Assembly: GCF_003182475.1 (NCBI RefSeq)
Contig: NZ_QGTS01000004.1
Location: forward strand, 317,481-381,480
DNA: 64,000 nucleotides
Source of the DNA: Mangrovibacter plantisponsor
Lineage (GTDB): Bacteria > Pseudomonadota > Gammaproteobacteria > Enterobacterales > Enterobacteriaceae
Direction of reading: 5' to 3'
The position numbers and the translations under genes were made by a program. Within the stretch, counting starts at the first letter, position 1; every line of letters begins with the position of its first letter. Shown here one piece after another: positions 41,999 through 51,173 of this stretch. The notes below the pieces were generated by a model. It saw only the letters and a program-made list of their open reading frames with translations. It made no database searches and had not been told where the DNA came from.

Positions 41999-42026
41999 AT
42001 CGTAATATAAAGTATTATATTACGAT
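41999..42026 (-). promoter_or_regulatory. ModE-like operator over the receptor promoter
   Basis: Perfect inverted repeat of two 11-nt arms, ATCGTAATATA (41999-42009) and TATATTACGAT (42016-42026), separated by six bases. The ModE consensus from memory is ATCGNTATATA-N6-TATATANCGAT, so each arm differs at one position only and the spacer is exact. On the minus strand a perfect TATAAT (42019-42014) lies inside the palindrome, so bound ModE would cover the -10. The site ends nine bases before the receptor ATG. Confidence 0.7.
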
Positions 42027-42046
42027 CTGTGACGAACCTCACCTTT

Positions 42047-42060
42047 TGATCGAGATCAGA
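42047..42060 (-). promoter_or_regulatory. FNR-like box upstream of the receptor
   Basis: TTGATCGAGATCAG matches the FNR consensus TTGAT-N4-ATCAA at nine of ten positions. Its centre is about 45 bp upstream of the start expected from the TATAAT at 42014-42019, close to the class II activator position. The same palindrome could bind other CRP-family proteins. Confidence 0.55.
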
Positions 42061-42203
42061 CTTTCCCGGCAATTGGTTATATATAAGCAAACATAATCAA
42101 TTGGTTATCATAGCCATAACAAAAAAGTTTCTTGCTGCACTTATGTACAACCTTTCGTGCAGTTGTTACTGTTCATTAATCGGAATTTAGTTACAGGGAT
42201 TTT

Positions 42204-43409
42204 ATGCTTTCCTCGTTATCCTCTTCGCATGCCTTGCGCCAGCGCACATGGGCTCTGTTCGCGTTATTTTTTCTCCCCGGCCTGTTGATGGCCTCCTGGG
42301 CCTCTCGTACTCCGGCCATTCGCGATGACTTGCAAGTCTCCATTGGTGAAATGGGGATTGTGCTGTTCGGGCTCTCAATTGGCTCGATGAGTGGCATTCT
42401 GAGTTCAGGCTGGCTGGTGAACCGTTTGGGTACCCGTAAGGTCATTCGTTTTGCCATGTCATTAGTGGTTACTGGTATCTTGCTGATGTCCGGAGCGCTG
42501 TTGCCGGGCCTGCCCTGGCTGTTTTCTCTGGGGCTTGCCTGCCTGGGCGCCGGGTTAGGTGCCTCCGAGGTAGCGGTGAATGTTGAGGGTGCCATTGTTG
42601 AGCGGTTGCGCGGGAAAACCCTGTTACCGATGATGCACGGGTGTTACAGCTTCGGTACCTTAATCGGAGCAGGCGCCGGGATTGGTTTGTCGGCGTTAAA
42701 ACTGCCGGTAAGTTTTCATTTGTTTATTGCGGGCCTGGTCAGCCTGGTTCCACTGGTTCTTGCAGTGCGAGCCATCCCACCACATAACAGTGGTAACACC
42801 ACCGCAGGTGAGCAAGGTAACGAACCTGCACATATTCCCTTCTGGCGTGATATTCAGTTACTTCTTATTGGGGTTGTTATTCTGGCGATGGCACTGGCGG
42901 AAGGTTCCGCTACCGACTGGCTATCTTTACTGATGGTGGATGGTCATGGGTTTTCCCAAACATCCGGCACACTTATCTATACCGGGTTTACACTGGGAAT
43001 GACGCTGGGACGGTTTACTGGCGGCTGGTTTATTGACCGCTATAACCGGGTTGCAGTAGTGCGCACCAGCGCATTGTTGGGTGCGCTGGGGATTGGCATA
43101 ATTGTGTTTGTCGATAACCCGTTTCTGGCAGGCTGCGCTGTTCTGTTATGGGGCGCTGGCGCATCACTGGGTTTTCCGCTCACCATTTCAGCAGCAAGCG
43201 ACACCGGCCCCAACGCGCCAGCCCGGGTAAGCGTCGTTGCCGCAACAGGCTATATCGCCTTTCTGGTTGGCCCCCCAATGCTGGGTTACCTTGGGGAGCA
43301 CTACGGTTTGCGCCAGGCGATGGTGGTTGTGCTGGCGCTGATGATAGTTGCCGCACTGGTTGCCCGTGCAGTGGCAAAACCCCAGCCAGCAACGACCCGT
43401 TCTGACTGA
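42204..43409 (+). CDS. ybjJ: MFS transporter YbjJ
   Basis: Inner-membrane major facilitator of 401 residues (E. coli YbjJ 402) with 12 predicted segments. Conserved blocks are [47 protein letters not shown] and [18 protein letters not shown]. No substrate is established. In K-12 its neighbour is the TetR-type regulator ybjK (rcdA); here that gene is missing and the gene is divergent from the TonB receptor. Shine-Dalgarno CAGGGA. Confidence 0.93.
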   Translation: MLSSLSSSHALRQRTWALFALFFLPGLLMASWASRTPAIRDDLQVSIGEMGIVLFGLSIGSMSGILSSGWLVNRLGTRKVIRFAMSLVVTGILLMSGALLPGLPWLFSLGLACLGAGLGASEVAVNVEGAIVERLRGKTLLPMMHGCYSFGTLIGAGAGIGLSALKLPVSFHLFIAGLVSLVPLVLAVRAIPPHNSGNTTAGEQGNEPAHIPFWRDIQLLLIGVVILAMALAEGSATDWLSLLMVDGHGFSQTSGTLIYTGFTLGMTLGRFTGGWFIDRYNRVAVVRTSALLGALGIGIIVFVDNPFLAGCAVLLWGAGASLGFPLTISAASDTGPNAPARVSVVAATGYIAFLVGPPMLGYLGEHYGLRQAMVVVLALMIVAALVARAVAKPQPATTRSD

Positions 43410-43425
43410 AACCCGGCACGTACTT

Positions 43426-44646
43426 TCAGGGCTGTTGCTTACTACCTACGGTTTTATCCCACAAAAACCAGGTGGTCAGGGCAGCCCAAATTAAGCCACA
43501 GGCCAGGTTTACCGCAGAAAAAGCCCCCATTCCCCCCGCCAGTTCAACATGTTTACTGAATTCAATACCCACAATAAAAATCAGCATCTGCAGCATTCCC
43601 ATTGCGGCAGAAACCGTACCTTTACTCATATCGCTGGAAAAGAGCGTTAAACGCACCAGGCCGGCGTTAGCCAGACCAATACCAAAAGCATACAGGCTCA
43701 GCCCTGCTGTCATCCACAGCCATGCATGTGGGTCAGACCAGGTTGCCAGTGCGGCCAGTAGCAACCCAAGTGTAATAGGCCAGGCACCCAGCCAAATCAG
43801 TTTACGTACAGCATGGCGTGCCGTGAGCTTTGCCAGCACCAGATTGCCCGCAATCAACGATCCAAAAATTGGTACCTGCAGCAACCCGTAATCCAGGGAA
43901 GACAACCCTTGTTCTTCAATAATCATCACGGGAGATTGCGCTATCCACGCCAGGAGTGGCAATGAGACAAAACCAATGCCCAGAGCACCGGCGACGAAAC
44001 GCCGATTGCGCAACACTTGCGCGTAATCTTTCACCAGAGCAGGCAGAGAAAGCGGTTCACCAATGCGGGTGGCTGTTTCTGGCATGGTGTGCAACAACCC
44101 AATAAAGGCGACCAGTGCCAGAACCGCAAATAACACAAACATCCACTCCCAGGGAGCAACCGCAACCCAGGCCGCACCAGCCAGTGGGCCAAGCAGAGGT
44201 GCTATTAGCGCAACATTTGCCATCAGCGCAGTAATTTTTATACAGCGCACTTCATCAAAAGATTCTTGTATTGCGGCGTACCCGACTGCGCCAATAAAGC
44301 ACAGGCCAACCCCCTGCATAAAACGCAGCACGGTAAAAGTCACAATGTCGTGTACCAGCAATGTTGCCAGGCAAGTGAGAATAAACCACAGGGCGCCAGC
44401 CAGCATCACCGGGCGCCGCCCGCGCCGGTCAGATAATGGGCCAAGCAACCACTGCAAAACCATCCCACCCGCCAGGTAAGCAGTCATGGATCCAGAGACC
44501 CAGGAAACATCAGCCTGGAATTGTGCCACGACGGCCAGCATTCCCGGCTGGATCATGTCGTTTCCGATATAAGTTGAAAACTCATACAGCACCAGACTAA
44601 GCGGGAAAATAACCATATAGCTGAATGATTTACGTTTGTTACCCAT
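43426..44646 (-). CDS. mdfA: Multidrug efflux MFS transporter MdfA
   Basis: Proton-coupled drug antiporter of 406 residues (E. coli 410), 12 membrane segments. The membrane-embedded acidic residues of helix 1 are present as E22 and D30 in [16 protein letters not shown], and motif A appears as [14 protein letters not shown]. The antiporter motif C region is GPLAGAAW. In E. coli it exports chloramphenicol, ethidium and other lipophilic compounds. Convergent with ybjJ with 16 bases between stops. Confidence 0.94.
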   Translation of the reverse strand: MGNKRKSFSYMVIFPLSLVLYEFSTYIGNDMIQPGMLAVVAQFQADVSWVSGSMTAYLAGGMVLQWLLGPLSDRRGRRPVMLAGALWFILTCLATLLVHDIVTFTVLRFMQGVGLCFIGAVGYAAIQESFDEVRCIKITALMANVALIAPLLGPLAGAAWVAVAPWEWMFVLFAVLALVAFIGLLHTMPETATRIGEPLSLPALVKDYAQVLRNRRFVAGALGIGFVSLPLLAWIAQSPVMIIEEQGLSSLDYGLLQVPIFGSLIAGNLVLAKLTARHAVRKLIWLGAWPITLGLLLAALATWSDPHAWLWMTAGLSLYAFGIGLANAGLVRLTLFSSDMSKGTVSAAMGMLQMLIFIVGIEFSKHVELAGGMGAFSAVNLACGLIWAALTTWFLWDKTVGSKQQP

Positions 44647-44755
44647 TATTTCCCTGATTACTGTCGATGAATGTTCGCGCCGATTTTAAGGAATTGTTAC
44701 GAAAGCACCAGACAAATTGTAGTGAATAAAAAAAAACAGTTTTGTGTCAGTTTTG

Positions 44756-44772
44756 TTTAAGGTTTTCTTAAG
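44756..44772 (+). promoter_or_regulatory. PmrA (BasR) box
   Basis: Direct half-sites TTTAAG and CTTAAG separated by five bases (GTTTT) match the PmrA consensus YTTAAK-N5-YTTAAK at every position. A possible -10, TAGCAT, starts ten bases after the second half-site. It lies 50 bases before the first PAP2 gene. PmrAB responds to Fe3+, Al3+ and mild acid and controls lipid A modification; ybjG is a known PmrA target. Confidence 0.8.
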
Positions 44773-44821
44773 CACAACAGTCTAGCATTACAGGCTGATA
44801 AATCAGTGTCTTTGGTAAACC

Positions 44822-45553
44822 ATGTCACAGTACAAAAATCACCTCACACCAGTAAAAACCAGGACAAAACCCCTTTACCTGCTGCCCCTACATTTCTATG
44901 GTTATCAGCTTCTTGCCCTGGCTGTGCTGGGGGTTATCTTTTTTTGGTTTTCACGCAATGAGGTGCTGGATTACTCACTGTCACATTACTGGTTTGACCC
45001 TGCCACTCACCACTTTCCATGGAAAGAAAATATCTGGCTGGACAGAATTAACCACCGGTTACTGAAGTATCTGGTTATAGCTGCAGGCGCTTATTTTCTG
45101 GTGAAAGGGGCATGGCAGAAGAACCCTCGCATGGTTGTCATTGCGGTTCTCATGGGCCTTGGCGCTGCTGTTGTTGGCATTTTGAAAGCAACCAGCCACC
45201 ACTCTTGCCCCTGGGATTTGCTTGCCTTTGGCGGCCATGCTGTGGAGTACCCCCTGTTAAGCAATGTGCCTGCACTGAGTGGTCCGGGGCGTTGTTTTCC
45301 TGGCGGGCATGCATCCAGTGGTTTTATGGCAATGGCGTTTTTCTTTTGGTTTTATCCGGAAAAACCGCGGCTGGCCTGGTTTGCTTTGTTCTGTGGCACC
45401 CTGTTGGGGCTTGCAATGGGTTATGGGCAGGTGATGCGAGGCGCACATTTTTTCAGCCATAACCTGTGGGCCGGCTGGTGGGTCTGGCTGGTACAGGTTG
45501 CCGGTTACTTTGGGTTGTCCCAGGGTTTTGCGTGGTTTAGAAGAGGGAAATAA
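44822..45553 (+). CDS. PAP2-family membrane phosphatase, substrate unassigned
   Basis: 243-residue inner-membrane protein with five or six membrane segments. PAP2 motifs are a variant C1 with K122 (KATSHHSCPWDL), C2 PGGH (160-163) and C3 with R206 and H213 (RGAHFFSHN). Several conserved Cys (C129, C158) are unusual for the family. The stop overlaps the ybjG start (TAATG), so it is translated together with a known undecaprenyl-diphosphate phosphatase, behind a PmrA box. I do not know a K-12 orthologue at this position. Dephosphorylation of undecaprenyl-PP or lipid A is a plausible guess, not shown. Confidence 0.85.
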   Translation: MSQYKNHLTPVKTRTKPLYLLPLHFYGYQLLALAVLGVIFFWFSRNEVLDYSLSHYWFDPATHHFPWKENIWLDRINHRLLKYLVIAAGAYFLVKGAWQKNPRMVVIAVLMGLGAAVVGILKATSHHSCPWDLLAFGGHAVEYPLLSNVPALSGPGRCFPGGHASSGFMAMAFFFWFYPEKPRLAWFALFCGTLLGLAMGYGQVMRGAHFFSHNLWAGWWVWLVQVAGYFGLSQGFAWFRRGK

Positions 45554-46158
45554 TGGAAACACTTAATACCACACTATTTTTGCTGATCAACGCGACACCT
45601 GCGTCTCCAGACTGGCTGATTCGCCTCGCAGTGTTTATCGCGCGGGATATGATTTCAATTGTGCCTTTACTGGCAGTCGCTTTGTGGCTATGGGGCCCGC
45701 GCCAGCAGATTTCAACCCAGCGGCACCTGGTTATCAAACTCACAGTGGCTATGGCCGTTAGCCTGGTGGTTTCCTGGGGCCTGGGCCTGGCCTTCCCTCA
45801 CCCCCGTCCATTTGCTGAGGGTATTGGTTATCAGTGGCTACACCACAGCGCCGATGATTCATTCCCCAGCGACCATGGTACTGTTATCTTCACCTTCGCA
45901 ATCGCATTCCTGTTCTGGCACAGAGTGTGGTCAGGCATATTCATGCTAATTCTGGGGTGCGCTATCGCCTGGTCACGCGTGTACCTTGGCATCCACTGGC
46001 CAATGGATATGGTGGGTGGTTTTCTGGTGGGGCTGCTTGCCTGCCTCAGCAGCCAAATTCTCTGGCCCGGGCCTGGCATTAAACTTTTCCGTATTGTTCA
46101 GCGCCTTTACCGGCTCTGTTTCTCTGCACTTATCAATAAAGGCTGGGTGCGTGACTAA
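45553..46158 (+). CDS. ybjG: Undecaprenyl-diphosphate phosphatase YbjG
   Basis: PAP2/BcrC-type inner-membrane enzyme of 201 residues (E. coli 198). It recycles undecaprenyl pyrophosphate to the monophosphate for envelope synthesis and gives bacitracin tolerance. C1 is FPHPRP, C2 is SFPSDHG (PSDH 105-108) and C3 SRVYLGIHWPMD. Its ATG overlaps the stop of the preceding PAP2 gene. The C-terminal INKGWVRD is conserved with E. coli. Confidence 0.95.
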   Translation: METLNTTLFLLINATPASPDWLIRLAVFIARDMISIVPLLAVALWLWGPRQQISTQRHLVIKLTVAMAVSLVVSWGLGLAFPHPRPFAEGIGYQWLHHSADDSFPSDHGTVIFTFAIAFLFWHRVWSGIFMLILGCAIAWSRVYLGIHWPMDMVGGFLVGLLACLSSQILWPGPGIKLFRIVQRLYRLCFSALINKGWVRD

Positions 46159-46188
46159 CCCCACGCATGACGCTAAGATGCAATCATT

Positions 46189-46215
46189 AACCCGGTAATG
46201 GCCGCCGGGTTTTTT
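46189..46215 (+). terminator. Intrinsic terminator after ybjG
   Basis: Stem AACCCGG / CCGGGTT with a 9-nt loop, followed by TTTTT, 31 bases after the ybjG stop and just before deoR. Confidence 0.8.
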
Positions 46216-46227
46216 AATGAGAGCAAT

Positions 46228-46998
46228 ATGGAAACACGACACGACGAGCGAGTCCAACAACTCCTTCTGGCAATTAAGCGCAGCGACAAACTCCATTTAA
46301 AAGATGCTGCACGGTTGTTGGGTGTATCTGAAATGACCATCCGGCGTGATATTAATACCACCGATGCCCCGGTATCATTACTGGGTGGCTACCTGGTGAT
46401 AGAAGCACATGCCGCCAATGCCAGTAATTATTTACTTAGCGTACAAAAGCACCGGCTGGTCAAAGAGAAACAATTTATTGGCCGCCTGGCAGCAAAGCTC
46501 GTTAAGCCGCATCATACGGTCTTTTTTGACTGTGGCACCACAACTCCCTGGGTTATTGACGCCATTCCTGATGACCTGCCGTTTACCGGCATTTGCTATT
46601 CCCTGAATACCTTTCTGAGCCTGCAAGAAAAACCCATGTGCCAGGTCATTCTGTGCGGTGGGGAGTTTCACCATGAAAATGCAGTCTTTACTCCCGTTAC
46701 CTTTCAGGAAACTCTGGATCATTTGCGCCCGGATCTGGCATTTTTCTCTGCTGCTGGCGTTTCCCCTCAGAAAGGCATCACTTGCTTTAATATTAATGAA
46801 TTGCCTGTAAAACATTGGGCAATGAAAGCAGCAAGCCGCCATATTCTGGTCGCAGACCACAGTAAATTTGGCGTAGTCCGTGGGGTATTTATGGGTGAAC
46901 TCAGTGCATTTGATTCACTGGTAACAGACAAAGCCCCTTCAGAAGCGGAGCTGACAGCGTTACTCACCAGTGCAATCACGGTTATCTGTGAAGAATGA
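46228..46998 (+). CDS. deoR: Deoxyribose operon repressor DeoR
   Basis: Repressor of the deoCABD nucleoside catabolic operon, released by deoxyribose-5-phosphate. 256 residues (E. coli 252). N-terminal winged helix with KDAARLLGVSEMTIRRDI, then the sugar-phosphate domain with DCGTTTPW and the C-terminal VADHSKFG. The start METRHDERV at 46228 matches the family; an upstream frame overlaps the terminator and is rejected. A stem-loop (47001-47021, no T-tract) lies between it and convergent dacC. Confidence 0.95.
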   Translation: METRHDERVQQLLLAIKRSDKLHLKDAARLLGVSEMTIRRDINTTDAPVSLLGGYLVIEAHAANASNYLLSVQKHRLVKEKQFIGRLAAKLVKPHHTVFFDCGTTTPWVIDAIPDDLPFTGICYSLNTFLSLQEKPMCQVILCGGEFHHENAVFTPVTFQETLDHLRPDLAFFSAAGVSPQKGITCFNINELPVKHWAMKAASRHILVADHSKFGVVRGVFMGELSAFDSLVTDKAPSEAELTALLTSAITVICEE

Positions 46999-47046
46999 CA
47001 AGGCCCGGCAGACCCGGGCCTGAAAGGTAATACAGCCAGCAGGTTA

Positions 47047-48255
47047 TCAGGAGAACCAGCCACCAAACCACTGGTGGAATTTAAACTGGATGTAATCCCA
47101 TACCCGGCTGAAGAAGCCACCCTCTTCCACTGCTTCCATCACAACCAACGGGCGCTGCTCAATAGTTTGCCCATTCAGTTGAAAATTAATGGTCCCGACA
47201 ACTTCACCTTTTTTCAATGGCGCAGTCAGTTCAGGAGAGTTTAGTGTGTAAGAAGCCCGCAGGTTTTTCATTTGCCCGCGCGGGATGGTAATGGCGCCAG
47301 CATCACCCGCCCCCAGGTTAACTTCTGAGTTATCGCCATACCAGACACGCTGTGTCACAAAGGGCCGGTCAGGGCTGATGGGGGTTACTGTCTCAAAGAA
47401 CCGAAAACCCCACGTCAGTAATTTTTCCGATTCATTGAAACGAATACGGTCAGTTTTCGCCCCAAGCACCACTGAAATAAGCCGCATGTCCCCCTGAGTT
47501 GCAGAGGCGACCAGGTTATACCCGGCCCCTGCGGTCGTGCCGGTTTTCATACCATCGACATTCAGGTTACTGCTCCACAGCAGGCGGTTGCGATTAGGCT
47601 GGCGAATATTATTAAAAGTAAACTCTTTCTCTTTGTTGACGGCGTACTCATTGGGCACATCGCGCACCAGCGCCTGGCCTAATAACGCCATATCACGCGC
47701 AGTAGTAAACTGCCCTGGCGCATCCAGGCCGTGTACCGTTTTAAAAGTGGTATTGGTCAGATTCAGGCGTTTTGCATAACCGTTCATCAGGTTAACAAAA
47801 GCGTCCTGGCTGCCAGCGATATAGTCTGCCATGGCAATACAGGCGTCGTTACCAGACTGAATAACGATCCCTTTATTGAGGTCATCAACAGACACGCGAT
47901 CCCGGGGCTTTAAAAACATGACCGACGAGCCACGCAGCGCCGGGTTGCCGGTCGCCCAGGCATCGTCTCCCACAGTGACCATATCTGTAAGGTGAATTTT
48001 ACCCGCTTTCAGAGCCTGGCCGACGACATAACTGGTCATCAGTTTCGTCAGGCTTGCGGGGTCGAGTTTTTCGTCTGCATTCCCTTCCGCCAGCACTTTG
48101 CCACTGGCGTAGTCCATCAGGATCCAGGCTTTTGCATCAATGGCCGGTGCCGCAGGTGCGGCTGGCTCTGCAAAAACCTGGGGGGAAACGAGTAAGAGAA
48201 GTGTTGTTCCCGCGCACCAGGCACGAAACGAGGAGGATAAACCACGTTTATTCAT
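47047..48255 (-). CDS. dacC: D-alanyl-D-alanine carboxypeptidase DacC (PBP6)
   Basis: Periplasmic low-molecular-weight penicillin-binding protein of 402 residues (E. coli 400) that trims pentapeptides. The signal peptide ends near VFA-EPA. Active-site motifs are S68-L-T-K71, SGN in VIQSGNDAC and KTG in GMKTGTTAG. The C-terminal amphipathic helix [11 protein letters not shown] anchors it to the inner membrane. The start at 48255 (MNKRGL) follows AGGTGG. Confidence 0.95.
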   Translation of the reverse strand: MNKRGLSSSFRAWCAGTTLLLLVSPQVFAEPAAPAAPAIDAKAWILMDYASGKVLAEGNADEKLDPASLTKLMTSYVVGQALKAGKIHLTDMVTVGDDAWATGNPALRGSSVMFLKPRDRVSVDDLNKGIVIQSGNDACIAMADYIAGSQDAFVNLMNGYAKRLNLTNTTFKTVHGLDAPGQFTTARDMALLGQALVRDVPNEYAVNKEKEFTFNNIRQPNRNRLLWSSNLNVDGMKTGTTAGAGYNLVASATQGDMRLISVVLGAKTDRIRFNESEKLLTWGFRFFETVTPISPDRPFVTQRVWYGDNSEVNLGAGDAGAITIPRGQMKNLRASYTLNSPELTAPLKKGEVVGTINFQLNGQTIEQRPLVVMEAVEEGGFFSRVWDYIQFKFHQWFGGWFS

Positions 48256-48494
48256 AACTTTGCCACCTGAGTATCCATTCCAAAACAACAGCGCCTTGCG
48301 ACCTGCCCAAAAAAGATAGCCAGTAACCTAACGCGCTGCTTGTGTTAAAGAAACCTTGAATTGGTAAAGTTTTTTAAGTTTATGCGATAACCGGGAACCC
48401 TGCTTTTCATTGTTACTAATTAATAAACAACATGTTGGTAAATTGCGTACCTGCGCGCATACTGACAAACTCATTTACTAGTTGGGAGAAAGTG

Positions 48495-49121
48495 GTGATA
48501 ACAGTCTGGGGCAGAAACAACTCAACCAATGTGAAGAAAGTTTTATGGTGCCTGGAAGAACTGGGGATGGAGTATGAAAATATTCCAGTGGGTGGCCAGT
48601 TTGGAAAAACGCACGACCCGGAATACCTGGCAATGAACCCTAACGCACTTATCCCCTGCCTGCAGGATGACGCAACCGGTATTACCCTGTGGGAGTCCAA
48701 CGTTATTGTGCGCTACCTGGCGGCACAATACGGGCAACAAACCCTGTGGACAGAAAACCCGGCAAAACGTGCGCTGGGTGAGAAGTGGATGGACTGGTCT
48801 GCCAGCACACTCCCCTACGCCTTTCGCGGTGTTTTCCTTCCTCTGGTAAGAACACCACCGGAACAACGCGATGAACAAAGTATTGAGCAAAGCCGCCAGG
48901 AGTGTGAAAAGTTACTGACTATGCTGGACCAGGCGCTGGCAGATTCTGCATGGCTGTCTGGCGAAGAATTCGGTATTGCGGATATCGCCCCGGCGCCCAT
49001 CGTTTATGGGCTACTGAACCTGGGTCTCTCCTGGCCTGAATGGCCGCATCTGCGTAACTGGTATCAACGCCTGGCAGAACGCCCGGCATTCCAGCGTATT
49101 GTGATGATTCCCCTTAGTTGA
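48495..49121 (+). CDS. gstB: Glutathione S-transferase GstB
   Basis: Cytosolic glutathione transferase of 208 residues, same as E. coli GstB (YliJ). Thioredoxin-like N-domain starts ITVWGRNNSTNVKKVLW with the catalytic-region Ser/Asn, followed by WESNVIVRYLA and the all-helical C-domain. The start is a GTG at 48495 with GGGAGA upstream; an open frame extending 21 codons earlier has no support. A GC-rich hairpin (49141-49166) follows without a T-tract. Confidence 0.93.
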   Translation: MITVWGRNNSTNVKKVLWCLEELGMEYENIPVGGQFGKTHDPEYLAMNPNALIPCLQDDATGITLWESNVIVRYLAAQYGQQTLWTENPAKRALGEKWMDWSASTLPYAFRGVFLPLVRTPPEQRDEQSIEQSRQECEKLLTMLDQALADSAWLSGEEFGIADIAPAPIVYGLLNLGLSWPEWPHLRNWYQRLAERPAFQRIVMIPLS

Positions 49122-49174
49122 CCGGCAAAAAACCAGTGCTGGCGCGCTTCTTTCCCAAAGCGCGCCACATATTA

Positions 49175-49561
49175 TTATGTCACCCCGTCTTCAGCATGTG
49201 AATCAAGGTGGTTCAGGCACTCATCGAGGTCATCAATACATGCCTGCAATTTACTGGCATCTACGGTTATGTACGATGGGCAATCGTGCCCGCCCGATAA
49301 TAAACATAATGATGCCGACGCCACTGCTTCTATAGCCCGATGAAAATCAGTAATTTCACTACCGGGCAAATCAGCCCGAATAGCAGGCCAGTCGTCACGG
49401 AAGTCATTGCACAACGCCAGCAATGTTTCTCGTAACTGCAGCCCTTCGTTAACGGACATATACCCCTTGGCCCGTCGCAACTCTGAGTAGCACTGCAACG
49501 CCGCCCGGGCTGCGGTCATTTTTGCCACCAGTTCAGCTTTGCATTTTTTTGCGATCATCAT
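49175..49561 (-). CDS. bssR: Biofilm regulator BssR
   Basis: 128-residue helical protein, homologue of E. coli BssR/YliH (127). The conserved part is LRRAKGYMSVNEGLQLRE and the C-terminal half GGHDCPSYITVDASKLQACIDDL. In E. coli it influences biofilm formation through catabolite and stationary-phase signalling. N-terminal residues are diverged. Start ATG at 49561 follows GGGAGGGA; a second ATG is the next codon. Confidence 0.88.
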   Translation of the reverse strand: MMIAKKCKAELVAKMTAARAALQCYSELRRAKGYMSVNEGLQLRETLLALCNDFRDDWPAIRADLPGSEITDFHRAIEAVASASLCLLSGGHDCPSYITVDASKLQACIDDLDECLNHLDSHAEDGVT

Positions 49562-49764
49562 AAATCCCTCCCTTGGTATTAGCCAAAGACATAACTCTGG
49601 CTAATACAATAAGGCTAGATCTGTTTATTGTGCTGAATACTGCCGCAGGTCAATTTTTAACCACCAGATCGAAGAATTTACATTACAGCTACACGCCAGA
49701 CTGTGGCTGTCATGGGGCTGACTGGGTATAATCGCCCGATTGTGAGCAATGAACTGTATAAAAA

Positions 49765-51075
49765 ATGTCTAAAATTGGATTTCTGTCGTTAGGTTGCCCA
49801 AAGAATCTGGTGGATTCAGAACGCATCCTGACTGAATTACGTACTGAAGGCTATGATGTGGTGCCCAATTATGATGACGCCGACCTGGTCATCGTTAACA
49901 CCTGCGGTTTTATCGACAGCGCGGTCCAGGAGTCACTGGAAGCGATTGGTGAAGCCTTAAACGAGAACGGTAAAGTTATCGTCACCGGTTGCCTGGGAGC
50001 AAAGGAAGACCAAATCCGTGATGTCCATCCTAAAGTGTTGGAAATCACAGGCCCGCATAGCTATGAACAAGTGCTGAATCATGTTCACCACTATGCGCCC
50101 AAACCTGAGCATGACCCGTTTGTCAGCCTGGTGCCCAAACAGGGTGTTAAATTAACGCCACGCCACTACGCTTACCTGAAAATTTCAGAAGGCTGTAACC
50201 ATCGCTGCACTTTCTGTATCATCCCTTCCATGCGTGGTGACCTCGACAGCCGGGCAATTGGTGAAGTGCTGGATGAAGCCAAACGCCTAGTTGAAGCCGG
50301 TGTCAAAGAACTGCTGGTTATTTCTCAGGACACCTCAGCCTACGGCGTTGATGTGAAGCACCGTACCGGGTTCTGGAATGGGCAACCGGTAAAAACCAGC
50401 ATGGTCAGCCTGTGTGAACAGCTCTCCCGCCTTGGTGTCTGGACTCGCCTGCACTATGTCTACCCCTATCCTCACGTAGATGAAGTCATCCCGTTGATGG
50501 CGGAAGGCAAAATTCTGCCTTACCTTGATATCCCGCTGCAGCATGCCAGCCCCAGGATCCTGAAGCTGATGAAACGCCCGGGAGCTGTTGAGCGTACCCT
50601 TGAGCGCATTAAGCGCTGGCGCGAAATTTGCCCTGAGTTAACCCTGCGTTCAACTTTTATTGTCGGCTTCCCGGGGGAAACTGAAGAAGACTTCCAGATG
50701 CTGCTGGATTTCATTACCGAAGCACGCCTCGACCGTGTCGGCTGCTTTAAATACAGCCCGGTAGAAGGTGCCACAGCCAATGAGTTGCCGTCTCCGGTGC
50801 CAGAAGATATCAAAGAAGAACGCTTCCACCGCTTTATGCAGTTGCAGCAGAAAATTTCTGCTGAGCGCCTGCAAGAAAAAGTGGGCCGGGAAATTCTGGT
50901 TATGATTGATGAAACCGATGAAGAAGGCGCGATTGGCCGAAGCATGGCGGATGCACCAGAAATTGACGGCGCGGTATACCTGAATGGTGAAACCCACCTG
51001 AAAGCCGGGGATATCGTTAAAGTGAAAGTGGAAAACGCAGACGAATACGATCTGTGGGGGTCACTGGTTCGCTAA
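49765..51075 (+). CDS. rimO: Ribosomal protein S12 methylthiotransferase RimO
   Basis: Radical SAM enzyme that methylthiolates Asp88 of S12. 436 residues (E. coli 441). N-terminal UPF0004 cluster ligands C11, C47 and C76; radical SAM CxxxCxxC at C144, C148, C151; C-terminal TRAM domain. The five-residue shortfall is at the extreme N-terminus, before [18 protein letters not shown]. No strong Shine-Dalgarno is visible before the ATG. Confidence 0.96.
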   Translation: MSKIGFLSLGCPKNLVDSERILTELRTEGYDVVPNYDDADLVIVNTCGFIDSAVQESLEAIGEALNENGKVIVTGCLGAKEDQIRDVHPKVLEITGPHSYEQVLNHVHHYAPKPEHDPFVSLVPKQGVKLTPRHYAYLKISEGCNHRCTFCIIPSMRGDLDSRAIGEVLDEAKRLVEAGVKELLVISQDTSAYGVDVKHRTGFWNGQPVKTSMVSLCEQLSRLGVWTRLHYVYPYPHVDEVIPLMAEGKILPYLDIPLQHASPRILKLMKRPGAVERTLERIKRWREICPELTLRSTFIVGFPGETEEDFQMLLDFITEARLDRVGCFKYSPVEGATANELPSPVPEDIKEERFHRFMQLQQKISAERLQEKVGREILVMIDETDEEGAIGRSMADAPEIDGAVYLNGETHLKAGDIVKVKVENADEYDLWGSLVR

Positions 51076-51081
51076 CCCACT

Positions 51082-51115
51082 AACCTCAGGCCTGTTTTAT
51101 GGCCTGAGGTTTCAT
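51082..51115 (+). terminator. Terminator after rimO
   Basis: Eleven-bp stem AACCTCAGGCC / GGCCTGAGGTT with an 8-nt loop and a short T-rich tail, between convergent rimO and gsiD. Confidence 0.7.
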
Positions 51116-51173
51116 TACACACCTGTGCTGCACCCAACAAAACTTCTCTGCTCACAGTCCGCCGGTATTTCCG

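Noticed and set aside
41985-41999. Four-codon mini-frame (ATG ATT ACA AAA TGA) overlapping the receptor start
   Set aside because: Too short and without a Shine-Dalgarno to claim a leader peptide.
41990-42203. Fur box upstream of the TonB receptor
   Set aside because: No match to the GATAATGATAATCATTATC pattern was found; the palindromes present fit ModE and FNR better.
47001-47021. Terminator between deoR and dacC
   Set aside because: Perfect 8-bp stem AGGCCCGG / CCGGGCCT but no T-tract on either strand.
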